A DNA stretch of 64,000 nucleotides from Endomychus coccineus (lineage: Eukaryota; Arthropoda; Insecta; Coleoptera; Endomychidae): NCBI GenBank assembly GCA_958510875.1, contig OY294068.1, positions 202,665,997 through 202,729,996 on the forward strand, read 5' to 3'. Below the pieces are notes generated by a model. It saw only the letters and a list, made by a program, of their open reading frames with translations. It made no database searches and was not told the origin of the DNA. The translations under genes were made by a program, and so were the position numbers. Numbering within the stretch: the first letter of the stretch is position 1; each line of letters opens with the position of its first letter. Shown one piece after another: positions 28,397 to 40,549 of the stretch.

Positions 28397-29436
28397 ATGG
28401 AACACAAACAAAAACACAAACAAACAAAACAAGAAGGCGGGTCACAAGAGCCACTTCAAAAAAACCAAGGGCCGAGGAAACATCGAATCTCCGGAGCCCA
28501 ACAAAAAAAGCGGCAGAGGGAGAGGCGGCTGCAGGCGGCTTTAGAGGCTGGCGGCAGCAACCCTTCATCTGCTACAACATCGGCTACCGCTAAGACCAAG
28601 GCTGACTTGCCAAAACCTAAGGGTGATGGCAACCAACCCAGGACAAGCGGCGGCCCACAAACAAAAAAGAGGCAGAGGTCGGAGAGGTCCGACGGGTCCT
28701 CCCCAAGGGTAAATCCCAAAAGGAGGGTCCCCGGTGGACCATCCACCTCAACTCTAAAGTTCAGCGAGGTGGTTGCTACCCATTTGAGGGTGGCAATCAT
28801 CGACAAACAGAACTGGAACAGCAGTTCCCTAGGCGGCTTTCAGCCACCCAGGTGGAGCTGCTGAGGGAGAAACTGGACGGCTGCCTGGACAGTGCGCTGG
28901 CCGACGCCGAACATGCTCCACCAATATTCCGGTCCTCTACCTATTCACAGGAGATCCTCAGGTTCATCTGTGAAAACGAGATATCCTTGACCTGGTTAAG
29001 GAACACAGTATCAAGTTTGCCTCCCCTATGGGACGGGGCAAAACTAGAAGTTGTCCCCGTGGACCAGCTACCAAAGCTGACAAAGGTGACTCTGTGGATC
29101 CCGGGAAACCCTGGAGAAACGGAAGACATCCTACGCCGCTTGGCGGCTCAGAACCCATGGGCGAAGATTGGTGACTGGATCACCTTCCACAGCGCGACCA
29201 AGGACGAGCCGAAAGGCAAAATCCTTGTGTTCGGTGTGAGGGAGGCTGATCTTGTCTGCCTGAACAGACGGGATGGAAGGCTGAACTATATGTTCAACTC
29301 CCACAAAGTCAAAATCCACCAGACCACCTCAACGGCGCAAAAAGAGGTCGAGTCCCCTACCCCGATGGAGAAGGGAGAACCGATTTCCAAGGCTTTAGAG
29401 GCTGTCTCCATAGAAGAGGGTGTCTCGGGCTGCTAA
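28397..29436 (+). pseudogene. LOA LINE ORF1 protein (one frameshift)
   Basis: The first frame (28397-28864) is a basic, low-complexity N-terminus rich in Lys, Arg, Gln and Pro (for example KKRQRERRLQAALEAGG), which suits nucleic-acid binding. Its end, LKFSEVVATHLRVAIIDKQ, continues in another frame as QVELLREKLDGCLDS from about 28852. That part runs through WDGAKLEVVPVDQLPKLTKV and WIPGNPGETEDILRRL to a stop at 29436. This second part resembles the ORF1 domain of LOA-type LINEs (DUF4780-like). One indel between about 28800 and 28852 separates the halves. In an intact element the protein binds the LINE RNA in a ribonucleoprotein particle. The start at 28397 is the first ATG of the open frame. 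Confidence 0.75.
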
Positions 29437-29481
29437 GAAACTAGAGCACTCTCTCCACCCCCCTCTTGTAAGATCTTCGAA

Positions 29482-30807
29482 ATGGCAAACAGACTAAACT
29501 TCTTACAAGCAAACATCCAACACTGTCGGGCCGCGGTCGCAACTGTATGCCGCCACCTAGACAATGCAAAAGATGAAATAGCTCTCATCCAAGAACCTTG
29601 GTCTGTAAAAGACAGAGTTTGTGGATTGACTAAACTAGGTGGTAACATTTATGTAGCCCCAAATGTAGACAGGCCTCGGACGTGTATTTACATCCCGAGA
29701 CAAATCCAGGCCAACTTGATGCCGCAGTTCTGCACTGCCGACCAAACGGCGGTAAGTGTCGGTTGTGACATCGGAAATAGCCAAACAAACGTCATTATTG
29801 CGTCAATTTACCTACCCATCGACTCGGTAAATCCTCCACCATCCAGAGAAATGCTGGAGTTGATCGAGTTCTGTGAGGTAGGAGGCAAACACCTCATTAT
29901 TGGTTGCGACACAAATGCTCACCATTCATTCTGGGGGAGTAAAGACAACAATAAAAGGGGTAAATCACTATTTGAGTATTTAGCTACCACGAATCTGGAA
30001 ATAATAAATCGAGGATGCGAACCTACCTTCGTAAACTCCAGATGTCAGACAATAATTGATATCACTCTGACATCCATAAGTATTTCAAACATAATCTCCA
30101 GTTGGCATGTGATGTCTGAGGCATCCATGTCCGACCATTGGTGGATAAGTTTCTCCTTAACGTGTAGTGGCATAATGAGCAAGCCCTATAGGGACCCTAG
30201 GAAGACAAATAAGGAGCTGTTTCGACAACATCTTATCCAGTCACTGGGTGAACTAAACGGTCCACAAAACTTTACATCGACTGAGCAGATCGAGGAAGGC
30301 GTTGCCCTTGTCAGATCCAGTCTGATCGAAGCTTTCGAAAGTTTCTGCCGCTTGCGGACTGGGGTTTCAGGGGGCCAGGCGACACCATGGTGGAGCGGGC
30401 AACTCGGGGACCTCAGACGAAGGTGCAGAAAACTCTTTAATAAGGCGAAGAACTCTAGAAGTACTACTGACTGGAACGCTTATTACGAGCAACGGAAAGT
30501 ATACAAACGAGAAATTCGTCAAAACCAACGCACAGCATGGAGGACGTTCTCTAGTGGAATAGAATCTACTACTACAGCGGCTCGTCTAAAGAAGATTATT
30601 TCTAAAGATCCCAATCAGCAACCCGGCAGTTTGAAGCTAGGGGATGGCACCTTCACTGCCAACCTAGCCGACACTGCTGAACTTGTTTTGAACACACACT
30701 TTCCAGGCTGCACTTTGGAACCCGGTGGGAACTGGCCTGACTATGCTACCCCAACACCTGTTAAAGGAAAAAAAAAACTTTCCTTCCCTTCAAGTCACCG
30801 GGAGTAG
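29482..30807 (+). pseudogene. LOA LINE ORF2, part 1: endonuclease and linker
   Basis: It starts MANRLNFLQANIQHCRAAV, the usual N-terminus of an AP-type endonuclease that nicks target DNA for target-primed reverse transcription. Catalytic landmarks visible are QANIQHC (Asn), IQEPW (Glu), GCDTNAHH (Asp/Asn) and MSDHWWISF (SDH near residue 215). After about residue 230 comes the linker to the RT. The frame is lost after the run of ten A at 30768-30777 and ends at 30807. The next part continues in another frame 5 bp later. It begins 45 bp after ORF1 ends, the normal tight arrangement for two-ORF LINEs. Confidence 0.88.
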
Positions 30808-30812
30808 ATGGC

Positions 30813-33065
30813 GTGTATCCAGCCCTCCTCCAGTGGGGGCTGGAAGACATACTAGATCACCTGGTACGAATCTTTCGGGCTTGCGTCGTTCTTAGATACA
30901 AAGATCCCAAAGAATGGAGGGAAGTACGTGTAGTCTTTATCCCAAAGCCAGGGAAAAGTGACTATTCTTTGGCTAAATCATATAGGCCAATCAGTCTGAC
31001 GTCATTCTTGCTGAAGACATTAGAAAGGTTGAGCGACAGAGAGATTAGGGACACGGCGTTGATGATTCATCCACTGCACCCCAACCAACACGCGTACATC
31101 CCGGGTAGATCGACCGATTCAGCACTACATTCCGTAGTTAGCAGAATTGAGAGATCAATGGAGAACAAAATGTTCACCCTGGGTTTGTTCATAGACATCA
31201 AGGGTGCTTTTGATCAACCATCCTTTGATAGCATAAGCACTGCACTAGAGGAACATGGAGTGGCCCCCGCTTTAAGTGGTTTGACCCGCTATATCCTCGA
31301 ATGGAGAGCAATTCAAGTAACTGTAGGAGCCTGCACCGTAAGAGGTATCGCAAGTAGGGGCTGTCCGCAGGGCGGAGTACTATCGCCGCTAATATGGATC
31401 ATATTAGTTGACAACCTACTTCGGCGACTCAATGAGTTGGGCTACTACACCATTGGATACGCAGATGATCTTACAATCCTGCTTACAGGACTTTATCTTG
31501 GAGTACTCTGTGAACTAATGCAGAGCGTTCTCAAGATAATTGAAGACTGGTGCATAGAATGCTCTCTGTCAGTGAACCCCACAAAGACAGAGCTAGTTCT
31601 GTTCACAAAGAAACGAAAGCTGGACCAGATGGTCCTACCAAAGCTTAAAGGTACCCAGCTCAGGTTGGCATATGAGGTCAAGTACCTAGGTATCGTGCTT
31701 GACACCAAGCTAAACTGGCATCGACACCTTGAGGTAAAAGTCAGCAAAGCATGTGCGGTTTTTTGGCAATGTCGTAGAGCGATGGGGCGCTCATGGGGCT
31801 TGTCCCCTAAGATTACCCTGTGGCTATATACGGCTGTCATTAGACCCATGCTCTGCTACGGAGCACTTGTCTGGTGGCCCAGAATCCGACAAGCAAATGA
31901 AATAGCTCACATCAGTCGGGTACAAAGGCTTGTGTGCTTGGCAGTGACTGGGGCTATGAGAACTACACCAACTGCAGCCATGGAGACTATTCTCAATTTG
32001 CCTCCCCTGGACCTCTTTCTACAGGAGATGGCGCTGGGAGCGGCTCTAAGACTGCGGAATGGAAATTTGTGGAATGTGAAAAGAGGAGGGGGTCATGCTT
32101 TCATTCTCGAGGAGGCGTCCGTGAGGATACCTTTACTTGGAGCGCAAGCAGACCGCATACCGGCGAAGTTTACTTTCACCAAACACTATCACATCGATTT
32201 AGACGAAAATGACGAAACAAAGCCCGACATAAACATGTTTACGGACGGCTCCAAAAATAGCCGGGCATCAGGTTCTGGAATATTCTCCGAAGAACTTGAC
32301 CTTCGCGAATACATACCTCTAGGATCCCATGCTACAGTGTTCCAAACGGAGCTAGTAGCAGTGACCCAAGGAGCTAGAATAGCGGCGGACAAAAATACCG
32401 CCGGCAAACGAATACGGATCATGACAGACAGCAGAGCAGCACTACAAGCCCTTAGTAGCCAAAAGGTTAACTCAGGTTTAGTTTGGGAGTGCCACAGAAC
32501 CCTCGAAAATCTGTCACAGTATAATGATGTTCAACTCACCTGGGTGAAAGGACATAGTGGACATCAAGGAAATGAAGAGGCGGACAGGCTGGCGCGAAAA
32601 GGCTCCGGACAAACACTATTCGGGCCGGAGCCCTTCTTGCCACTAACCTCAAGCACTCTGACTGCTTTGATAAAAGAAGATACCCTAAAACGGCATACCG
32701 AACGATGGATATCGAATGATAGCTGTAGACAGGCACATACTGCTATAAAAGCACCGTGCCCAAAAATTGCAAAGTTCTGCCTACGACTGACACGATTTAA
32801 TCTTAGAAGACTCGTAGGAATATGGACAGGACACTGCCGACTAAATAAACATCTTCACACGATGGGAGTCGTTGTCGACCCCATATGTCGAGGATGCTAC
32901 GAGGAGGATGAGACAGCGGAACATGTGATTTGTCACTGCCCGGCGCTCTCATCGACAAGAGATGCCATTTTGGGGGACCCCTGGCCAAATCTGGTCAACA
33001 TTGGCGACGCTCCACCCGGCGCGGTCCTCGGGCTGATCAACGCAATTGGTTGGCTCGATGGCTGA
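30813..33065 (+). pseudogene. LOA LINE ORF2, part 2: reverse transcriptase, RNase H and CCHC
   Basis: 750 open codons cover the rest of ORF2. RT motifs are SYRPISLTSFLLKTLERL, motif A FIDIKGAFD (about residue 127), motif B GCPQGGVLSPLIW and motif C YADDLTILL (about residue 216), all with catalytic aspartates present. RNase H follows from about residue 475 with its acidic set: FTDGSK, QTELVAV, MTDSRAAL and GHSGHQGNEEADRLA. A C-x2-C-x8-H-x4-C knuckle, CRGCYEEDETAEHVICHC, closes the protein, and the stop is at 33063-33065. This half looks functional. It lacks its own start because of the frameshift in the A run at 30768-30777, which could also be a sequencing error in a homopolymer. Confidence 0.92.
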
Positions 33066-33230
33066 GGAGGGACAGGGGCCTTCGCCTTGAAGGGGTGGCA
33101 CAATGGGCCCAGTTCAGAGGCCTAAGTGCCAGTATAATTATACACCCTTCACATCAAAATCCATCCATCCAAGCATCCGAAAGAAAAACTTCTTCATTAT
33201 TTAACAAGTCAAAACAAAAATATGTTAGCT

Positions 33231-33650
33231 AAAGAGTTCGGCACTCCTGGGGGTTAAATGTATATGATTGTAGGAACAGAAACATATTCCAAATGATTTA
33301 GAAACCGCTAATGAAGGACATTATATCACACTCTATGTTACATTGAAATTTTATCCAAATGGTCTACTTAATGTTTTTCACAAATCTATGTCTTATACTG
33401 ACACCTGCTGTCACAACAACTATCGAAATTTGTGACCGAATAAAGAAATAAAATAGACTATGACGTCACCTCGATGATGTCACTTGAATTTTGAGACGAT
33501 AATTTTGGATCCTTCCGAAGGTTGAATACTTAACCTTGTGTGCTTGTGTTATATATTTATAACCAGAAAAACATCATTGTCATTATGGTTGAAAACAATA
33601 GTATAATTACATTTGGAAAACTCAGAATGGATGTCAAAAGTACCTATTTT
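33231..33650. repeat. Dispersed repeat X, copy C
   Basis: It begins right after the 3' end of the LOA element. It shares with copy B the order GGGTTAAATG, ATATGATTGTAGGAACAG, TTTATCCAAATGG, TGACGTCACCTCGATGATGT and a TTATATATTTATAA stretch, then stops near 33650. It is shorter than copy B. It has no coding content. Confidence 0.6.
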
Positions 33651-33669
33651 TATTACTAGAATTCAAATA

Positions 33670-34420
33670 AATAGAATATTTTGGTCATAAATCTCACAGA
33701 TTTCTTCAAGGATCAGTATTCGAATCATTATTAATTAACCTTTTCATCAATGATATAATAATTGTTTGCAATCTGGCATTTTGAAGTAGGTACACCGATG
33801 ATTTCGAAATATATCGCATCATTAATAATTTCAACGATTGTGTCCTACTACAAGACAACTTACACAAAATTATATCATGATGTCTGAGAAATAAATTACA
33901 TTTGAATGCAGCTTTATGTAATGGTATGTCTTTTACTCGTCAATAAGTGTATCAACCTACAGTTAGAAAATTGAAAATATTGATCTCAATTGCCTTGATA
34001 CCATCAAAAATTTGTTCATTAAATAATTTTCATCTTCCATATAAATAAAATGATATCTGCTGTTTATAAAATGCTAGAATTTTTTACCAGGAACAATTGA
34101 GGATTTTCGTTGTATTGATACATTAACTTATTTACAGCATTAGTGCGAATAATACGTGACTCAGATTGACTTCAATTCTCTTCTCAAGATCTCAAGACGA
34201 CCCATCTAGTTTAGTTTTTTACTCACCAAGAGGAAACACTAATCTTTAAAAAGTTATCGCCATTATCTATTCTAATTTGAATAATATTACCACTTTCGAT
34301 ATTTTTAAATGTACTATACATATCGACAATTAAGCAATACTTCATTAAATAAGTCTCTTTGCTGTATGTTTCGCCATGAGATAAATTTTCTGATTTACGA
34401 AAGCTGATCTCAGTGGATTA
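33670..34420 (+). mobile_element. Jockey-type LINE reverse transcriptase remnant
   Basis: Plus-strand pieces in shifting frames read as RT motif B (FLQGSVFESLLINLFINDI, near 33700-33770), then a decayed motif C box (RYTDDFEIYRIINNFNDC, near 33796). The thumb follows with CLRNKLHLNA and MSFTRQ, and a final region with SYRHYLF near 34250. Frequent stops show it is old. It differs from the CR1/jockey-like family at 4, 10 and 41 kb and from the LOA element. No ends are visible. Confidence 0.65.
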
Positions 34421-37400
34421 CTTGTGCGTTAGTTTTGTCACACTATGTAACTATTATTATTCTCTGCGGAGTAAAAATTCGAAAAACATGAAGAAGCTGC
34501 TCCTGAATCGGTATAAAAGTCATTTGGAAATAAACAGAACCCCTAAAATGAAATCTGTAATAAAATATGAATGTTATAGGAATAAGATTGACCAGAAGAT
34601 GGTTGGCATAGCTCAGGGACGGGTTATACGGTATCGTTACGAGGGTGTAAACCGTGTATGTAATACTGTTGCGAACTCTCACATCTCCAGAAATTCTAAT
34701 ATCGAATAGCATCTGCTGTCCAATTGAAGTACGTGCATGAGATTCAAATCGCCCCGGTAGATTAAAGTCGATATGAAATTCTTTTTTCGCACAAGCACAC
34801 ATGCTCCCACTCTATAATAATGCATAAAATCATAACTTTCTACCCTGTAATATCCAACGATGAAATTCCAAATCATTTCCACATAATAAGTTATTTCAAC
34901 TTCATTTCTATAAATCCATATTAAACCAGCTATTGTCTCATAAATCGTAATGATATGAATATGTTATACAGAAATGTAATTGGTAGCCTGATTAAAAAGG
35001 TATTTTAGTATCTCCGAGTACATGATTTTCTTTCGAATCAGTTGTTATAAAACTCTCAATCATATTCTCGGGGTAATCATCCTCCTCCAAAGTGACTTGC
35101 AAAAATTACTAATCTCTAACAATAGGAGTCGAGATAACAGGATAGGGGGCTTTGGAATTAGACTATCTCAGATTTAAGCGTTTCATCCTTGTCATAATTG
35201 AGAATAATTTATTTTCAAGAAGTCTTCTACATATAAATTGTGCTTCGCAATTAAAATTGCTGAAGATAATGATAACAGGATTTCCCGTTCTTGCTTATTT
35301 AATTTAAGTCTTACGGACAGTTATTTATTTTTTAATTTTGTCGTGCCTAAACACAAAGTTGAACATGATTTCTCAAAACATTATACATCGCGTTTTCAAG
35401 AGTAATAGTTGTCTGACTGGGTATTGCGAATAAACCTATCCGAAACAACAAAGATACTTATTGAGACACTACTCTAAAAAGCGGGAGACAATTCATCAAC
35501 GAAACTGGTTACTTTATATGGAAAATTGGTTTCAGAAATACTGCCGACATTAGAGTTAACAACCATAATGAGATGAATTTGGTAGTTTTGAAGCGTACTC
35601 CAAGATGTTCTTCGCAAAACACATTGTATTTCTTACGTTGATTCATATAATAATGGTATCAACGTATGCAGAAACAGAAATGAATAACCATAAAAACTGC
35701 GAATGTAAAACCCTTATGATTAGTAATTTATTCATTGTACGGGTTGCTATCTCATCCCAAAAAATCTACAGGCATACCTAAGTATCTGAACATTCATGGA
35801 TAATTTCTAGAATACGTCGAAATAATTGTAGATAAATGAACTAAGCATTAATCGATTATAAAATGTTTAAAAGGAAAGAAGTAATCGAATTTTAGCGTGT
35901 TCAGTGCATATGAAAGTTACACAGTATGAAATATATACTTTGTAATAATGTCATCGTGATATTATAATGAAATTACAATGAAATTGAAAAGGTCAATCTT
36001 GCCAGTAAAGCGTCTGATTAAATTATAAGGGCACTAAAGAGAAAGGTTAGCCCCCTTCATAACAATTGACATGTTGAATGAAATCCATGTTCTCCAAGAA
36101 AGGTTAATTTGATTTGAAACTTTATTTGTTCGCTAATATTAATAAGTTATTAAATTCATTCGAATAACCGGGTGCGTTATATATTTCCAATATTATGATG
36201 GGTCGAGAATTAATAACCAATTTTCGTTAAAACTTGAAAGGTATGGTTCCAATATGGGACATTCATTCTGCTGCATGATTCTTAATAATTATCTAAATGA
36301 AAATAAATTGAGATTTTCCATCCTAAGTGGATTTTATATTCACTTAAACACAAACCAACATGTAGTCATAGATCCAGAGCTACACACAGAACCTCATTTA
36401 CTAAAAACACTCCATTTGATTCCCTTTTATACCCCAAACTTGTTAAATCTAGATTTGGAACAGTTTCAACAACACCCCCAAAATTCTCTAGCATAGTTGC
36501 AAAAAAGCAAAGCAGCGTCATAAAGTTAGACGCGGTTGACGTGCGGTGATGGTGGGTTTTCCGAACGATGTGATATTTCTCTAAATATTGGACACATTAC
36601 TCATACATGCATGATACGTGTGCTTGTGCATATTTTGCACATGTCACTACCTTGTTTAAACGGCCATGATTCTGCACGTGACAAACGACTCCGCCATTAT
36701 TTATTTATCTTTTATATCATGAAGTGCGCCTACAAATTCTACTACCTTTTCATTTTAACATGTACGAAAAATTATCTTGACTTGTAACTGACACTACCCT
36801 CAACGGTGGAATTTTTTGTTTTCCATTTTTTTGTTACGACCGACATAGATTCGCCTCTCTTTCATAAAATATACTCCAAGAAATTAATGTGATCTTTCGT
36901 TTTATTTTCAACTTTTGCAAATACTTATACGTGTGACTGTACTCAAACAGTGTTGCATTAGGTCGATAAGAGATGAGTTTTGTTTTCGTGAAAATCAAAA
37001 GCATTTTTTAAAACGAGCTTATTCATTATAAATCCCAGGGATACAATGTGAAAATAAAGAAATCTCAAAGTATGATGCATTGAATCTGCGCAGCATTTTC
37101 TTTTTTAGTCTAGTTTTTCTAGTTGTTCTGAATATTCTAAGAATTATGATCTCATCTCATGCCGTAACGGAAAGTCAAGTCAGATTTTTACAATATAATG
37201 GTGTACGTGACACTTGATGACGTCATAGAACCATCTGGGATTATTATAAGGAGTCATATGTTCCAGGTGTTTTTGAGCTTAATCAAGCTATGATTCTCAA
37301 GTGAAAAAACTGCGAATTCACTAGCGTGTATCACCGTTATCGTTGCATTAAATAAAACCGTTGTGATTGAAGCTTCATTTTGGTTATTTCAGACGTTGGG

Positions 37401-40400
37401 TGGAGGAACAGTGGAGTTATTCATTTGGAGCCCCTATCCGACAACGCTTCAGTAACCCTTGTGGCGAATTAGAGGTGGCGTTTCACACCGCCGTCAATTT
37501 ACACGTTTAGTTAAACATGTAGTATAATCAAACAGTTTTCTCCCAGATCTAGCGCTCTTCAAAATCTACGTCTCAGGTAAATAGGTAATAAGCATTGTCA
37601 AATAACAACTCAATCAATGTCCCAATCTAGTTCTAATTTTGTTCATTTCCTATCACGGTAAACTAGAAAACCCTCTAAAACTACAAACTGATTTAATCGA
37701 AGAAGAGGATGCTTCAGAATTTAGGCTTTCTATGAATAATCTAACAAATTGAAATTTCAAAAGGAAGACATGGCTAAAGTTTCATTCTTTCTAACGGATG
37801 ATTAGATGCGATTGAAAACAAACGTTGGCTGTTATTATTATTTAATTTGTCGCGTCCTATATGTTACTGTAGAATTCTTGGAAACCACGTTGCAAAAATG
37901 ATCTCTAAGGTGAAGTAGACGAGAAATCTAAACTTGTAACAACAATGGCTTATCTGGTTCAAAATACCATTATGAATTATGCACAAACCAAATATGGAAG
38001 TTTGTACTTTAGATATTTTAGATATGAACGGTTGAGGCTTTTTTATATCCATGATTTTATTTCAAGAAACAGGAACTTTCGGCATCCAATACCGAAGTAT
38101 GTTTGCACATTATCTAATGAATTCAATACAAATGGGAAGGTCATTACAGAATCAGCTGATTTCAATGCTGGAACTCGTTTGGTTTTTAGAAAATAAAAAT
38201 CGGATCTACTATCATAAAAGTGAAATTCCTCGGGAACTTTTCCATTGGTTGGTTGTATGATTTTAAATCGGCTTTGCAAGAAATTTTGAAATCGAATTAT
38301 CTTTTAGTCATGATAGAAAGGGCTGTCGTTGTCAAAAATATAATTAAACTAAATGTCAACTACATCACAAAAGTAATGCACGTATGCAAAGCAGATGTAG
38401 GAAAGAATTTTTCATCTCGATCAATATGAAATTATAAATTATAATCTATTGTGTGTTTTTCACAATAGATCGTGTTTCAACTATAATCAAAAATATGTAT
38501 TTTTTAAATCAAAATTTAGTCATTCTTTTCCATTCAACTTCTATTTTGATGGGTTTGTTTGTTGACGATCATCAATGTTCGTTAATTCTAATTATTTTTG
38601 TGAAATTCATTTCATGAATAAAACGATAAAAAATTCCACTCCTAAGATACGGCAGAAGAGAATCCAGTTTGTGTAATGGTTAAATTAAAGAAGAAGCACC
38701 TTGCTCCGTACCATCATAATTCGTATGTAGGTATCTGTTACATAGATGTTCATTATATTATGATACTGTTGGAGCTATTGTTTCATTCTTGAATTTCTAC
38801 TCAATATTGTGATAAAAATAACAACAACATTATAATTTTAGATTTTTAATGGAATCGAATTTTACTTGATAAGAATTATTGTTTCGACACATTGTGTCTT
38901 CATATGAGTTTCACCTTTATATTGATGTCTATGCTCTTGTGATTAAAATTCAGATCTTCCAGTCTAGGCAAACAATAATTCGGATCACGAGTGGCTCAAG
39001 ATGAATAAACACATCCGACAGGTAAGGCATATCTTGGGGGAGGTTTAGAACACTTATGACAACAAGCTTGCGATTAAGAAGCAGGGTTCATCTAAGAAAT
39101 CTGTTTATGTTTGCTTGGGTCATATTGTAATTCGTGACAATATATCGCTAGAGGAGTATATTCGTATTCTCGAAACTGAAAATCAGCTTGTTTCGTTAAT
39201 ATTAAACATAATAGAATTAAAGAATAATTCGTAGCATGGTTTCAATATCTGAGAAAAATATATCTTGAATTGAATCTTTCCGTGGATAGAAAATCTTCAT
39301 TTATAATTGAATCATCTTTTGTGCAAACCAAATTATAAGAAAATGTATTCCAGTCATTCAAAAATACAGGTGTCATACATCGCCAGTGTTTTGAATGTAT
39401 GTGTATCTGTATACGGGTCTAGGACATTTCGACGCTGCCCTATTCCTAAAATATGTAACTTTATTATTTATTCCATGTAGGAGTTTATTGTTATTCGTTA
39501 GGTAGGTAATAAATAATACAATAAAAATATGTTATTTTGACTGTTTATTTATCTGAATATGTCTCAAAAGACATAATTATTCGATATTGCTTTTAAATAC
39601 TGGACAATATTTATATTTCCATTATCCCTAATTATTAATATTATTCTCTGGTCACAATCTTGTTGCTGACTCGAAATAATTCCTCATTGCACAAATCCTT
39701 CCCTGAGTGTAACTTCTTAAAGAATCTATATATTTCCAGATCGTATGATGGTCCTTATATATTTCATTTAAGTAATTATCAGCGTGCAGCTTTGGAGCGA
39801 TCATTCTCTCTGTCTGTACCATCCAAAACGCGATTGTAAACGGACCAAAGTGTAAGCGAAAATAGTGGATTGCATTTTCCTCCAACCTTTCGTTTAGGAT
39901 AATGACCTAAGTAATTATCCTAGTGAATGCAACGCTTTAGGCAACACATCGAACAAGTGGACGATTGCATCATCCTGTTGAGGAACAAATGTCTAAGATG
40001 TCACCATACGGAGGATGAAGACTGAAATCAGCATAGGTATTGTATAGAGAACACAAATTCATGTTCGCCAAATGCTTCATCAGGTTTTCCACCAAAATCT
40101 GCATTTAGGAAAACTACGTAGATTGCATTTAGACACCGACTTCAAAATCATGAAATCATGAAAAGCATGAAATGTTGCTACTAGTTGTAAATCTGTCCCC
40201 ATACGAATCATTCTTATATACGTAGTTTGCTGGTTGTTGTGTAGGAGGTAATAGATAACAGCATCAACTCCCACAAATTTGCTTAGCTATTATAACCTGA
40301 TAAAAAAAGTTGGTCCCATCCCATCAACAAACCAGTGTTTCGAGTCCTTCAAAATGTGTGAAGGAAAAAACAATAGGAATTCCCATAAATGTTATTATAT

Positions 40401-40549
40401 ATATTAAAATTGTTTAAGGCCGAACGATTATAAGAATGGCAGGCCTGAAATCAATACAGGATATTCCAAAATACTTGCTTTCGCTTTATGTTTGCGCTAA
40501 AAATAATTCAAGAAAAACAACTCCTCAACATAAACTTTATATTCTTCTG
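34421..40549. other. Non-coding DNA, nothing recognised
   Basis: Long AT-rich stretch. Open frames such as minus 34443-34802 (119 codons), plus 37945-38196 and minus 39652-39885 show no family resemblance. A short perfect hairpin (ATCTATTGTG pairing with CACAATAGAT) is at about 38444-38470. Confidence 0.5.

Larger units (their letters stand above)
27440..33230 (+). mobile_element. LOA-clade LINE, nearly complete
   Basis: This GC-rich block of about 5.8 kb stands out from the AT-rich flanks. It contains a 5' UTR (about 27440-28396), ORF1, ORF2 and a short 3' UTR ending in an A-rich stretch near 33190-33230. The order of ORF2 domains is AP endonuclease, reverse transcriptase, RNase H and a C-terminal CCHC knuckle. 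This fits the LOA/Lian group; RNase H separates it from most jockey and CR1 elements. Only two frame breaks are visible, so the copy is young or recently lost function. I found no convincing target-site duplication, and the exact 5' end is not fixed. Confidence 0.88.

Noticed and set aside
28159..29319. Minus-strand open frames of 60-124 codons within the LOA element
   Set aside because: They are shadows of the GC-rich ORF1 on the plus strand.
27440..33650. LOA LINE inserted inside repeat X
   Set aside because: Repeat X copy C begins just after the LINE, but no matching part of the repeat is found on the LINE's left side and no target-site duplication is seen.
34443..34802. 119-codon open frame on the minus strand, and a 98-codon frame on the opposite strand
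   Set aside because: The two overlap and neither shows family resemblance; treated as chance openness.
39652..40274. Two minus-strand open frames of 77 and 64 codons
   Set aside because: Looked for transposase or gag motifs and found none; likely chance.
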